Shown one piece after another: positions 44,865-54,706 of a stretch of 64,000 nt of DNA. Source of the stretch: Streptomyces massasporeus (lineage in GTDB: Bacteria > Actinomycetota > Actinomycetes > Streptomycetales > Streptomycetaceae); NCBI RefSeq assembly GCF_014648995.1, contig NZ_BMSE01000008.1, positions 124,001 to 188,000 on the forward strand. The letters are read 5' to 3'. How positions within the stretch are numbered: position 1 is the stretch's first letter; each line of letters starts with the position of its first letter. The notes under the pieces were generated by a model, which was not told the DNA's origin, made no database searches, and saw nothing but the letters and a program-made list of their open reading frames with translations. The translations under genes and the position numbers were made by a program.

Positions 44865-46133
44865 GTGCAGCGTCGGCGGATGGCAGGAACGATCGCGGTG
44901 GTGTCCGCACTGGGCATGACGGCGGTCCTCGGCGGCTGCGGCGTCACGGGCGGATCGGCCGACGTGACCCTGAAACTGGTCGCCGCCGACTACGGCGACA
45001 GCGCGGCCAACAGCTCGAAGAAGTACTGGGACAAGCTCGTCGAGGAGTACGAGGCCGACCACCCTGACGTCAAGGTCGACGTCAGCGTCTACTCCTGGAA
45101 CGACGTCGACCGCAAGGTCAGGGAGATGGTCGCCGCCGGTGACCCGCCGGACATGGCGCAGATCGGCGCGTACGCCGACTACGCCGCCCAGGACCAGCTC
45201 TACAAGGCCGACGACCTGCTCTCCATACGCACGCAGGCCGACTTCGTGGGGCAGTTGGCCTCCGCGGGCCAGGTGAAGGGCGTGCAGTACGGGCTGCCGT
45301 TCGCCGCCTCCACCCGCGTGCTCTTCTACAACAAGACCCTCTTCGCCAAGGCCGGCATCAGCGCGCCCGAGTCCTGGGACGACCTGGCCGCGGACGCCGA
45401 GGCGCTCAAGGCGAAGGGCGTGAAGTACCCGTACGCGCTGCCCCTCGGCCCCGAGGAGGCGCAGGCCGAGACCATGCAGTGGATGCTCAGCGGCGGGGGC
45501 GGCTACACCGACGGCGTCGACAGCTACGGCCTCGACTCCCCGGAGAACATCGACACCTTCTCCTGGCTGAAGGAGGACCTGGTCGGCAAGGACCTGACCG
45601 GGCCGGTCGCGCCCGGCGAGCTGAACCGGGCCGCGGCGTTCGCCGCCTTCGCCAAGGGCCAGGTCGGGATGCTCAACGGCCACCCCTCGCTGATGAAGAT
45701 CGCCGCGAAGAACGGCGTCAAGTACGGGATGGTGCCCACGCCGGGCAAGGAGGGCCCCAGCAGGTCCACCCTCGGCGTCTCGGACTGGATGACGGCGTTC
45801 CGCAAGAACGGCCACCGCGACCAGGTGGGCGACTTCCTCGACTTCGTCTACAGCGAGAAGAACGTGCTGGCCTTCTCCCGCGAGTACGACCTGCTGCCGG
45901 TCACCTCCTCCGCGTCCGGCACGATGGCCGCCTCCGACGAGGACCGGCACCTCAGGCCGTTCCTGGAGGAGCTGCTGGCCTCCGAGCTCTACCCGGTCGG
46001 CAAAACGTCCTGGGCCGACGTCAGTTCCCAGGTCAAGCAGCAGATCGGCAAGGCCGTCGCGCCCGGCGGCAGCCCCTCGGGCGTACTCGGCCACCTCCAG
46101 GCGGCGGCGGTCCGGGCGGAGAGCGCGGAGTAG
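44865..46133 (+). CDS. ABC-transporter sugar-binding lipoprotein
   Basis: A 422-aa periplasmic-binding-type lipoprotein. Signal peptide with lipobox LGGC at about residue 25; family 1 solute-binding fold with VTLKLVAADYGDSAANSSKK, DPPDMAQIGAYADYAAQ, VLFYNKTLFAKAGI and PESWDDLAADAEALKAKG. No permease genes follow, so it would have to use components encoded elsewhere, probably with MsiK as ATPase. GTG 44865 follows ggggaag; ATG 44880 is possible. The shared dre sites suggest an aminosugar ligand. Confidence 0.9.
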   Translation: MQRRRMAGTIAVVSALGMTAVLGGCGVTGGSADVTLKLVAADYGDSAANSSKKYWDKLVEEYEADHPDVKVDVSVYSWNDVDRKVREMVAAGDPPDMAQIGAYADYAAQDQLYKADDLLSIRTQADFVGQLASAGQVKGVQYGLPFAASTRVLFYNKTLFAKAGISAPESWDDLAADAEALKAKGVKYPYALPLGPEEAQAETMQWMLSGGGGYTDGVDSYGLDSPENIDTFSWLKEDLVGKDLTGPVAPGELNRAAAFAAFAKGQVGMLNGHPSLMKIAAKNGVKYGMVPTPGKEGPSRSTLGVSDWMTAFRKNGHRDQVGDFLDFVYSEKNVLAFSREYDLLPVTSSASGTMAASDEDRHLRPFLEELLASELYPVGKTSWADVSSQVKQQIGKAVAPGGSPSGVLGHLQAAAVRAESAE

Positions 46134-46168
46134 CTCCGCTGTCGGTGGCAGGCGTTACGGTGCCGTGC

Positions 46169-46414
46169 ATGGACGAGGACACGGGTGAGCAGGGGCTCGG
46201 GCGCAGGGAGTGGGACATTCTCGCGCTCGAACGCCGGGGCTTCTCCGGGCCCGGTGCGAAGGAGCGGGCGATACGTGAGGAGCTGGACCTCGCGCCTGTT
46301 CGCTACTACCAGCTGCTCAACGCCCTGCTGGATGACGCTCGGGCGTTGGCGCATGATCCTGTGACGGTGAATCGGTTGCGGCGTGTTCGGGAGCGGCGTC
46401 GGTCCGAGCGGTGA
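46169..46414 (+). CDS. DUF3263 protein
   Basis: An 81-aa basic protein with the DUF3263 core (RREWDILALERRGFSGPGAK, VRYYQLLNALLD). The domain looks like a small helix-turn-helix and is widespread in actinobacteria; function unknown. It follows the sugar-binding gene by 35 bp and may be cotranscribed. Confidence 0.85.
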   Translation: MDEDTGEQGLGRREWDILALERRGFSGPGAKERAIREELDLAPVRYYQLLNALLDDARALAHDPVTVNRLRRVRERRRSER

Positions 46415-46437
46415 GGGGCGGGGGGCTTCTCGCCGTC

Positions 46438-46490
46438 GCGGGGTGCGGGTGCGTCGTGGTTGTTCGCGCAGTTCCCCGCGCCCCTGAGGG
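46438..46490. repeat. Dispersed repeat copy between convergent genes
   Basis: Contains gcggggtgcgggtgcgt and cgcgcagttccccgcgcccc; same block as at 43741-43800. It lies between the DUF3263 gene and the convergent otsB. Confidence 0.9.
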
Positions 46491-46499
46491 AGCGACCCT

Positions 46500-47321
46500 C
46501 TAGCCGATCCGATGCGCCAGCGCGGCCAGCAGCTCCACGACCCCCTCCGGGCCGTCCACCACCAGGTCCGCCCGCTCTCTGAGTTCGGTCACCTCGTCGC
46601 TGCCGCTGCACACCAGCAGGCCCGGGGTGCCGGTCGTGCGGAGGGTGTCGACGGCGGAGTAGGCGGGCAGGTCGCCCAGGTCGTCGCCGGCGTAGAGCAC
46701 CGATCCGGCGTCGATCTCGCGGGCGAACCCGCTCAGGGCGACGCCCTTGTCCATGCCGGGCGGGCGCAGTTCGAGGACCATGCGGCCGGGCTCGACGATC
46801 AGGCCGTGCCGGGCCGCCAGGTCGGTGAGCGGCTCGCGCAGGGCGTCGAAGGCGGCCTGCGGGTCGGCGGCCCGGCGGGTGTGCACGGCCACCGCCCGGC
46901 CCTTCTCCTCGACCCAGGTCCCGCTGCCGTCGAGCAACCCGGGCAGCTCGGCGCGTACGGCCGCGACGCCGGGGTGCGGCTCGGGCGCGGTGACCTTGCC
47001 GCTGCGGGCGTCCCACCGCTCGGCGCCGTAGTGCCCGAGGACGACGAGGTGCTCCAGACCCGGCACGTCCGCGAAGCCGCCGTTGCGCACCGCGACCTCG
47101 GCCGGCCGGCCGGTGATCACCGCCACGGCGGCCACCTTCGGCGCGAGGGCGGCCAGCGCGGACAGCGCCCGGGGATGGGCCCGGGCCAGCTCCGGATCGG
47201 CCACGATCGGCGCGAGCGTCCCGTCGAAGTCGAGCCCGATCAGTGCCTTGCCGGGCTGCGCGAGGAGGGCGTCGAGGCCGTCCTGCCCGGCCTTCGTGGC
47301 GGGGATGGGAAGGCTGCTCAT
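46500..47321 (-). CDS. otsB: Trehalose-6-phosphate phosphatase OtsB
   Basis: A 273-aa HAD phosphatase. Motif I LIGLDFDGTLAPI (Asp31, Asp33), motif II VITGRP, motif III/IV MDKGVALSGF and YAGDDLGDLPAY. It dephosphorylates trehalose-6-P to trehalose. It lies 7 bp downstream of otsA, so the two form an operon with otsA first. Confidence 0.95.
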   Translation of the reverse strand: MSSLPIPATKAGQDGLDALLAQPGKALIGLDFDGTLAPIVADPELARAHPRALSALAALAPKVAAVAVITGRPAEVAVRNGGFADVPGLEHLVVLGHYGAERWDARSGKVTAPEPHPGVAAVRAELPGLLDGSGTWVEEKGRAVAVHTRRAADPQAAFDALREPLTDLAARHGLIVEPGRMVLELRPPGMDKGVALSGFAREIDAGSVLYAGDDLGDLPAYSAVDTLRTTGTPGLLVCSGSDEVTELRERADLVVDGPEGVVELLAALAHRIG

Positions 47322-47328
47322 TCGGCCC

Positions 47329-48771
47329 TCAGCCCCTCAGCGCGTCGAGCTGGTCGACGAACCACTGCGCCGGTGGCAGTGCCGTCGCCGCCGCGGCCAG
47401 GCGCTTGCTGCGTTCGGCGCGTTCCTCCGGGCGCATCGACAGGGCCTCGTGCAGGGCCGCCGCCGTGCCCGTGACGTCGTAGGGGTTCACCGTGATCGCG
47501 TCCTCGCCCAGCTCCTCGTGCGCCCCGGCCTCCCGCGACAGCACCAGCGCGCAGCCCGCGTCGGAGACCACCGGGACCTCCTTGGCGACGAGGTTCATGC
47601 CGTCGCGGATGGGGTTGACGAGGGCCACGTCGGCCAGCCGGTAGGCGGCCAGCGAGCGGGCGAAGTCGTCCTTGAGGTTGAGCAGGACCGGGGTCCACCC
47701 GGGCGTCCCGTACTCGGCGTTGATCTCGTCGGCGAGCCGCTGCACCTCGGCCGTGTAGTCCCGGTACACCGCGAGGTCCTGCCGGGAGGGATAGGCGAAG
47801 GCGACGTGCACCACCCGCTCGCGCCACTCGGCGTGCGCCTCCAGCAGCCGGCGGTAGGCCAGCAGGCCGCGCACGATGTTCTTGGACAGTTCGGTGCGGT
47901 CGACCCGGACGATGGTGCGGCGGCCCTCGCCGATCTCCTGCCGCAGCGCGGCCATCCGCTCCTCGACGTCCGCCTCGTGCGCCCGCTTGCGGAGGAAGTC
48001 CGCGTCGGCGCCGAGGCCGTGCACCCCGACCCTGGTGCCGCCGAGCCCGCCCGCGAACCGCTCGGCGCACTCGGTGAACGCCTCCGCCCAGCGCTCGGTG
48101 AGGAAGCCGAGGCGGTCCGCGCCGAGCATGCCGCGCAGCACCTGCCCGGCCACGTCGTCCGGCAGCATCCGGAAGTACTCGGGCGGCGCCCACGGCGTGT
48201 GCGAGAAGTGCCCGATGCGCAGGTCGGGCCGCAGCTCGCGGAGCATGCCCGGCACCAGCGTCAGGTGGTAGTCCTGCACCACCACCGCCGCGCCCTGCGC
48301 CGCCTCCTCGGCCAGCGCCTGAGCGAACGCCCGGTTGTACGCCTCGTAGGACGCCCACTGCCGCCGGAACTCCGCGTCGAAGACCGGCTCCAGCGGCGTC
48401 TGGTAGAGCATGTGGTGCACGAACCACAAGACCGAGTTGGCGATGCCGTTGTACGCGTCGGCGTGCACGTCGGCCGGGATGTCCAGCATCCGCACGCCGT
48501 CCTCTCCCGCCCGTCGCCCGCCGCCACCCCTCTGCGGAGGGGCCTCCGGCCCCGCCCCTACCATTCCGCGCCGGACCGCCTCCCGGTCGCCGTCGGACAG
48601 CGCCGAGCACACCCACAGCGCGTCCGCGTCGGAGCCGATCGCGGAGAGCCCGGAGACCAGCCCGCCGCCGCCCCGTTTGGCCTCCAGCGAACCGTCCTCG
48701 CCCACCGTGTACGAGACGGGACCCCGGTTGGAGGCCACCAGCACCTGCGCAGCACCGTTCGTCGAAGCCAT
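47329..48771 (-). CDS. otsA: Trehalose-6-phosphate synthase OtsA
   Basis: A 480-aa GT20 enzyme. Conserved motifs: VASNRGPVSY, GGGGLVSGLSAI, YNGIANSVLWFVHHML, VVQDYHLTLVPGMLRELRPD, IGHFSHTPWAPPEYFRML, VDRTELSKNIVRGL, and NPIRDGMNLVAKE with SREAGAHEELG. It makes trehalose-6-P from UDP-glucose and glucose-6-P. An insertion rich in Gly/Pro/Arg (about residues 80-97) is not typical. ATG 48771 (MASTNGAAQVLVASN) is preferred over ATG 48798. Confidence 0.95.
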   Translation of the reverse strand: MASTNGAAQVLVASNRGPVSYTVGEDGSLEAKRGGGGLVSGLSAIGSDADALWVCSALSDGDREAVRRGMVGAGPEAPPQRGGGGRRAGEDGVRMLDIPADVHADAYNGIANSVLWFVHHMLYQTPLEPVFDAEFRRQWASYEAYNRAFAQALAEEAAQGAAVVVQDYHLTLVPGMLRELRPDLRIGHFSHTPWAPPEYFRMLPDDVAGQVLRGMLGADRLGFLTERWAEAFTECAERFAGGLGGTRVGVHGLGADADFLRKRAHEADVEERMAALRQEIGEGRRTIVRVDRTELSKNIVRGLLAYRRLLEAHAEWRERVVHVAFAYPSRQDLAVYRDYTAEVQRLADEINAEYGTPGWTPVLLNLKDDFARSLAAYRLADVALVNPIRDGMNLVAKEVPVVSDAGCALVLSREAGAHEELGEDAITVNPYDVTGTAAALHEALSMRPEERAERSKRLAAAATALPPAQWFVDQLDALRG

Positions 48772-48844
48772 AAGCCTCAACCTAGCCCGGCCCCCCAACG
48801 CTCAAACGTGCGGATCTGCCGAGTCCGGCCGAAAGCCGCCCCGG

Positions 48845-49861
48845 TCAGGCCGCTCTCCGCGCCTGGTACTCGGCGATGTCCACCATCGGCGGACGCTCCT
48901 CGGTGTCCACGGAGTACGTCCGCGGCTCGAAGCCGTCCTCGCCCCGCTCGAACTGCGTCAGGGACGGCCGGATCAGATGCCCGCGGGCCAGCCGCAGCTG
49001 GGCCGTGCGGTAGATCGCGGCGGCCATCCGGCCCAGCGCCTGCCCGTCCTGGTGCCGGTGCTTGCGCACCCCCACGTCCACCTGGGCGAGGGCGTCCAGG
49101 CCCGCCAGGTGCAGGGCGTCGACCAGCATGCCCAGCTCCACGCCGTATCCGACGGGGAACGGCAGCTGCTCCAGCAGGGAGCGGCGGGCCGCGTACTCGC
49201 CGCCGAGCGGCTGGACGAAGCCGGCCAGCTGCGGCCAGTGCATGTTGAGCAGCGGGCGCGCCATCATCTCGGTGACCCGGCCGCCCTGCCCCGCAGCGCC
49301 GGCGAGGGGACGGTCGTACATGGCCTTCACCAGGTCCACGTCCGGGTCCGTGAGCAGCGGGCCGACGATCCCGGAGACGAAGTCGGACGAGAAGTCCCTG
49401 AGGTCGGCGTCGACGAAGCAGACGATGTCCCCGCGGGTGACGAGCAGTGAGCGCCACAGCACCTCGCCCTTGCCGGGCACGGCGGGCAGGCGCGGGAGTA
49501 TCGCGTCCCGGTGCACCACCCGCGCACCCGCGGCGGCGGCCACCTCGGACGTGCGGTCGGTCGAGCCCGAGTCGACGACGACCAGCTCGTCGACGAGCGG
49601 CACCTGCCGCATCAGGTCGTGGCGGATGACGGAGGCGATGTCCCCGACCGTCGCCTCCTCGTTCAGCGCGGGCAGCACCACGCTGACCGTCTGGCCCGTG
49701 CGCTGCTTCGCGGCGAGCATCTGGTGGAGGGGGCGTTCGTTCGCTGACCAGGAACGGGTGCTCAGCCAGCGCTCGACTTCTTCCAGCACCGTGGCGGCTC
49801 CTCTGCGTACTCTCGGCGGGACGGACTGCCCGCCGCGGTAGCGGCTGACAGGTACAGTCAT
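48845..49861 (-). CDS. gpgS: Glucosyl-3-phosphoglycerate synthase
   Basis: A 338-aa GT81/GT2-like glycosyltransferase. Nucleotide-sugar binding: VVLPALNEEATVGDI, VDSGSTDRTSEVAA and the metal-binding FVDADLRDFSSDFV; PRLPAVPGKGEVLW and VELGMLVDALHLAGLDALAQ are typical of GpgS. It joins glucose to 3-phosphoglycerate, the first step to glucosylglycerate or methylglucose polysaccharides. Adjacent to otsA and co-oriented; the cluster may serve osmotic or nitrogen stress adaptation. Confidence 0.9.
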   Translation of the reverse strand: MTVPVSRYRGGQSVPPRVRRGAATVLEEVERWLSTRSWSANERPLHQMLAAKQRTGQTVSVVLPALNEEATVGDIASVIRHDLMRQVPLVDELVVVDSGSTDRTSEVAAAAGARVVHRDAILPRLPAVPGKGEVLWRSLLVTRGDIVCFVDADLRDFSSDFVSGIVGPLLTDPDVDLVKAMYDRPLAGAAGQGGRVTEMMARPLLNMHWPQLAGFVQPLGGEYAARRSLLEQLPFPVGYGVELGMLVDALHLAGLDALAQVDVGVRKHRHQDGQALGRMAAAIYRTAQLRLARGHLIRPSLTQFERGEDGFEPRTYSVDTEERPPMVDIAEYQARRAA

Positions 49862-49971
49862 CTCGCGGTTCGGACGACTATCTCAACTGTCCTGGTCGTC
49901 GGTTACAGTCTTGAACAAGGCGGATGACCATCGCATGTCCGGGGTCACCCGCCGCCTACAACCACATACAG

Positions 49972-50124
49972 CTCATCCAGAGGGGCAGAGGGAAACGGCC
50001 CGATGAAGCCCCGGCAACCCTCCAGTCGGTACTCGTAGGTCACTGTCGACCACAGGCGCGAGGCTCCCGGCTCGGGAAGGTGCCAAATCCGTCTCACGGC
50101 GAGATGCGTCGTGAGGAAGATGAG
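49972..50124 (+). promoter_or_regulatory. SAM-I (S-box) riboswitch upstream of thrC
   Basis: The leader has P1 arms ctcatc (49972) and gatgag (50119-50124), followed by the conserved core agagggg...gagggaaacggcccgatga, then agccccggcaaccctcc and ggtgccaaatcc, which are SAM-I consensus elements. An inverted repeat gtgagg (50111) / cctcac (50138) encloses the ribosome binding site ggagaaagg, so translational control is likely. Confidence 0.88.
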
Positions 50125-50144
50125 GAGAAAGGGCCTCGCCTCAC

Positions 50145-51431
50145 ATGGCTGCGCAGACTGTTGCAAGCACCACTGAATCCACCGTAGACCTCGGCCCCGC
50201 CGCCGCGCTGAGCTGCCGCGAGTGCGGTCACCGCGTGCCCCTCGGCCCGGTCTTCGCGTGCCAGGAGTGTTTCGGCCCGCTGGAGATCGCCTACGACTTC
50301 TCGGCCTACGAAACCGAAGAGCTCCGCAAGCGCATCGAAGCGGGACCCGCGAACATCTGGCGCTACGCCCCGCTGCTGCCGGTCCCGGCCGACGTGGCGG
50401 ACAAGCCGAACATCAACCCCGGCTGGACCAAGCTCGTCAAGGCCGACAACCTCGCGCGCGAGCTGGGCGTCGACGCCGGCAAGCTGTTCGTGAAGGACGA
50501 CTCCGGCAACCCGACGCACTCCTTCAAGGACCGCGTCGTCGCCCAGGCCCTGGAGGCCGCCCGCGCCTTCGGCTTCACCACGCTCTCCTGCTCCTCCACC
50601 GGCAACCTCGCCGGTGCGGTGGGCGCCGCCGCGGCCCGCGCCGGCTTCCGCTCCTGCGTGTTCATCCCGCACGACCTGGAGCAGGGCAAGGTCGTCATGG
50701 CCGCGGTCTACGGCGGCGAGCTCGTCGGCATCGAGGGCAACTACGACGACGTGAACCGCTTCTGCTCCGAGCTGATCGGCGACCCGGCGGGTGAGGGCTG
50801 GGGCTTCGTCAACGTCAACCTCCGGCCGTACTACGCGGAGGGCTCCAAGACCCTCGCGTACGAGATCTGCGAGCAGCTCGGCTGGCAGCTGCCGGACCAG
50901 CTGGTGGTGCCGATCGCCTCCGGCTCGCAGCTGACGAAGATCGACAAGGGTCTTCAGGAGCTGATCAAGCTCGGGCTGGTCGAGGACAAGCCGTACAAGA
51001 TCTTCGGTGCGCAGGCCGAGGGCTGCTCGCCGGTGTCCGTCGCCTACAAGGCCGGGCACGACGTCGTCCGCCCGCAGAAGCCGAACACCATCGCCAAGTC
51101 CCTCGCCATCGGCAACCCGGCGGACGGGCCGTACGTGCTGGACATCGCGCGGCGGACCGGTGGTGCGGTGGAGGACGTGAACGACGAGCAGGTCGTGGAC
51201 GCGATCAAGTTGCTCGCGCGGACCGAGGGTGTGTTCGCGGAGACCGCCGGTGGTGTGACGGTCGGCGTGACGAAGAAGCTGCTTGAGAACGGGCTGCTCG
51301 ACCCGTCGAAGTCGATCGTCGTGCTGAACACGGGTGATGGGCTGAAGACGCTGGATGCGGTGGCGGGGACCGGGCTCACGGCGACCATTCGTCCGAGCCT
51401 GGAGTCGTTCCGTGAGGCCGGGCTCGTCTGA
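50145..51431 (+). CDS. thrC: Threonine synthase-like PLP enzyme under SAM riboswitch
   Basis: A 428-aa fold-type II PLP enzyme. An N-terminal zinc ribbon (CRECGHRVPLGPVFACQECF; Cys24, 27, 39, 42) precedes the catalytic domain with PLP Lys128 in DDSGNPTHSFKDR, STGNLAGAVGAAAARAG and a phosphate loop GSQLTKI. It should convert O-phosphohomoserine to threonine. Control by SAM and proximity to a CysO-like sulfur carrier are odd for a threonine enzyme; Streptomyces has a second thrC in the hom-thrB cluster, so this may be a paralogue with a sulfur-linked role. Confidence 0.88.
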   Translation: MAAQTVASTTESTVDLGPAAALSCRECGHRVPLGPVFACQECFGPLEIAYDFSAYETEELRKRIEAGPANIWRYAPLLPVPADVADKPNINPGWTKLVKADNLARELGVDAGKLFVKDDSGNPTHSFKDRVVAQALEAARAFGFTTLSCSSTGNLAGAVGAAAARAGFRSCVFIPHDLEQGKVVMAAVYGGELVGIEGNYDDVNRFCSELIGDPAGEGWGFVNVNLRPYYAEGSKTLAYEICEQLGWQLPDQLVVPIASGSQLTKIDKGLQELIKLGLVEDKPYKIFGAQAEGCSPVSVAYKAGHDVVRPQKPNTIAKSLAIGNPADGPYVLDIARRTGGAVEDVNDEQVVDAIKLLARTEGVFAETAGGVTVGVTKKLLENGLLDPSKSIVVLNTGDGLKTLDAVAGTGLTATIRPSLESFREAGLV

Positions 51432-51444
51432 GCGTCGTTGTTCG

Positions 51445-51494
51445 CTGCGGGCCCGCGGGGGCTGGTCGCGCAGTTCCCCGCGCCCCTGAGGGCG
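51445..51494. repeat. Dispersed repeat copy between thrC and cysO-like gene
   Basis: Contains gctggtcgcgcagttccccg followed by cgcccctgagggcg; located in the 88-bp spacer of a co-directional pair. Confidence 0.88.
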
Positions 51495-51519
51495 ATACCC
51501 AACCGGAGGTTTGAAGGTC

Positions 51520-51795
51520 ATGAGCGTCACCGTTCGCATCCCCACCATCCTGCGTACCTACACCGGTGGTCAGGCTGAGGTGTCCGCCGATGGTGGGACC
51601 CTCGGCGAGGTCATCGCTGACCTGGAGAAGAACCACACCGGGATCGCCGCCCGGGTGCTGGACGACCAGGGCAAGCTGCGCCGGTTCGTCAACGTGTACG
51701 TCAACGACGACGACGTGCGGTTCGAGCAGGGTCTGGAGACGGCCACGCCGGACGGTGCCGGTGTGTCGATCATTCCCGCCGTCGCCGGCGGCTGA
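51520..51795 (+). CDS. ThiS/MoaD-type sulfur carrier, CysO-like
   Basis: A 91-aa ubiquitin-fold protein: VTVRIPTILRTYTGGQAEVS, LRRFVNVYVNDDDVRFEQGL, and the essential Gly-Gly tail (IIPAVAGG). The sequence is much closer to mycobacterial CysO than to ThiS or MoaD. CysO is thiocarboxylated by a MoeB-like enzyme and gives sulfur to CysM. Neither CysM nor the Mec protease is adjacent here; the neighbour is the thrC paralogue. ATG 51520 follows ggaggtttgaa. Confidence 0.9.
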   Translation: MSVTVRIPTILRTYTGGQAEVSADGGTLGEVIADLEKNHTGIAARVLDDQGKLRRFVNVYVNDDDVRFEQGLETATPDGAGVSIIPAVAGG

Positions 51796-51850
51796 ACCGG
51801 TCGAGTGGCCCGTTATTACCTTCGGTAACGGCCGTCACTGAGAGTTCATC

Positions 51851-51889
51851 GAATTGCCCCCTCCGTGAGAGAAGCGGAGGGGGCAATTC
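51851..51889. terminator. Strong hairpin after cysO-like gene
   Basis: Perfect 15-bp inverted repeat gaattgccccctccg / cggagggggcaattc with a 9-nt loop. Confidence 0.88.
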
Positions 51890-52240
51890 TGCGTGATTGA
51901 GCGCGGTACAGTTGGGGAACGCGGTCCTGATCCCCTGATCGGAACCCTGAATTCCCGCTGCGAGCCCGACAAGATGTAGCCAAAGTGTGCGCATCTTTTG
52001 CGGCTTTTGTTCCCTTTGTGTGGCCCGACTTGCCCTGAATTCGGGCGAATTCTCCCCACATTCCGGACCCGGCGCGTCCAGAATTCTCGTCCGATTGACC
52101 TGTTGCAGACGGCAGTTGGACAGATACATTCAGCCGCGGTCGACGCGTTCCGGCGCACGCCCCCAACCGTGGGGGGTGAGGTCTGACCCGGGTTCACGAA
52201 GTGTGGATCTGTGCAAGGGCCAGTAATAGGGGAGTTAGGC
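51890..52240. other. Leader/promoter region of the cold shock gene
   Basis: No gene supported. The region is A/T-richer than its neighbours (about 51970-52110), as usual for the long 5' leaders of csp genes, with short gaattc-containing repeats near 51946, 52034, 52045 and 52080. No consensus cold-box could be assigned. Confidence 0.5.
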
Positions 52241-52444
52241 ATGGCTCAGGGCACCGTCAAGTGGTTCAACGCGGAGAAGGGGTACGGCTTCATCGCGGTC
52301 GACGGTGGTGCGGATGTTTTCGTCCACTACAGCGCGATTCAGATGGACGGCTACCGCACCCTTGAAGAGGGCCAGCGGGTCGAGTTCGAGATCTCGCAGG
52401 GCCAGAAGGGACCGCAGGCCGACATGGTTCGCGTCGCTGCCTGA
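52241..52444 (+). CDS. Cold shock protein (CspA family)
   Basis: A 67-aa single OB-fold protein. RNP1 is [10 protein letters not shown] and RNP2 is DVFVHYSAI, both complete. Starts [17 protein letters not shown]. It binds single-stranded nucleic acid as an RNA chaperone. The ATG at 52241 follows ggggagtt; a strong hairpin follows at 52485-52518. It is the usual neighbour of groEL2 in Streptomyces. Confidence 0.95.
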   Translation: MAQGTVKWFNAEKGYGFIAVDGGADVFVHYSAIQMDGYRTLEEGQRVEFEISQGQKGPQADMVRVAA

Positions 52445-52484
52445 ACGCGCACCACGACCAACGCTCACGCGACCGGTCTTCTCA

Positions 52485-52518
52485 GAAGGGCCCGTACCCC
52501 CCGGGGTGCGGGCCCTTC
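52485..52518 (+). terminator. Hairpin after cold shock gene
   Basis: Inverted repeat gaagggcccgtacc / ggtgcgggcccttc with one mismatch and a short loop. Confidence 0.82.
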
Positions 52519-52648
52519 GGCCTGTTCGAACAGCCTGCGGGACGGTGTTCGCGGGCGGCTGACGCCCCCGCCCGATCCCCGGGAGGCGCTTGCGCCCGCC
52601 CGTCACCCGACCACCACCCCTCAACGAGCACTCGCTACGCGAGCGCGC

Positions 52649-52692
52649 CTTGCACTCTCGGGGGTCGAGTGCTAATCATTGCGTTAGCACTC
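52649..52692. promoter_or_regulatory. CIRCE (HrcA operator) with an extra third arm, upstream of groEL2
   Basis: cttgcactc, 9-bp spacer, gagtgctaa (52649-52675) is a CIRCE element with two mismatches in its left arm. Eight bp further comes ttagcactc (52684-52692), a perfect CIRCE left arm, so the right arm is flanked by two left arms. HrcA is expected to repress groEL2 here. Confidence 0.88.
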
Positions 52693-52806
52693 TGAAGGTG
52701 AGAGTGACAACGTAAGGACCGGGTCGGTGAGGCCCGCAGGCCGGGTGGGAAGGAACCACAAGGCTGGCGAGCCGTCCGTCGCGGGCGCGGGCGCGGTCCG
52801 AAGTAA

Positions 52807-54459
<1,653 letters not shown>

Positions 54460-54488
54460 TCGACCTCAGGGTTGATCAACGGTCTTAC

Positions 54489-54530
54489 CGAGGGCGGCAC
54501 TTCCTGTTCCGACAGGGGGTGCCGCCCTCG
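54489..54530 (+). terminator. Hairpin after groEL2
   Basis: 12-bp perfect arms cgagggcggcac / gtgccgccctcg around an 18-nt loop, 30 bp after the stop. Confidence 0.75.
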
Positions 54531-54706
54531 GGCGTGTCCGGGGGCGCGCCGTCGGGAGGGTCCGGGGTGCGCCCTCTCGCCTGTCCGGGCCCCTCGCGTG
54601 TCCGGGATCACAGCGAGGACGGGATGCCGCGGCCGGGCCGGGTGGTTGAACCATGTGTCCTATGCGTATGCACATACCATCCGGTACCCCCAAGGGAGCC
54701 CCCCAC

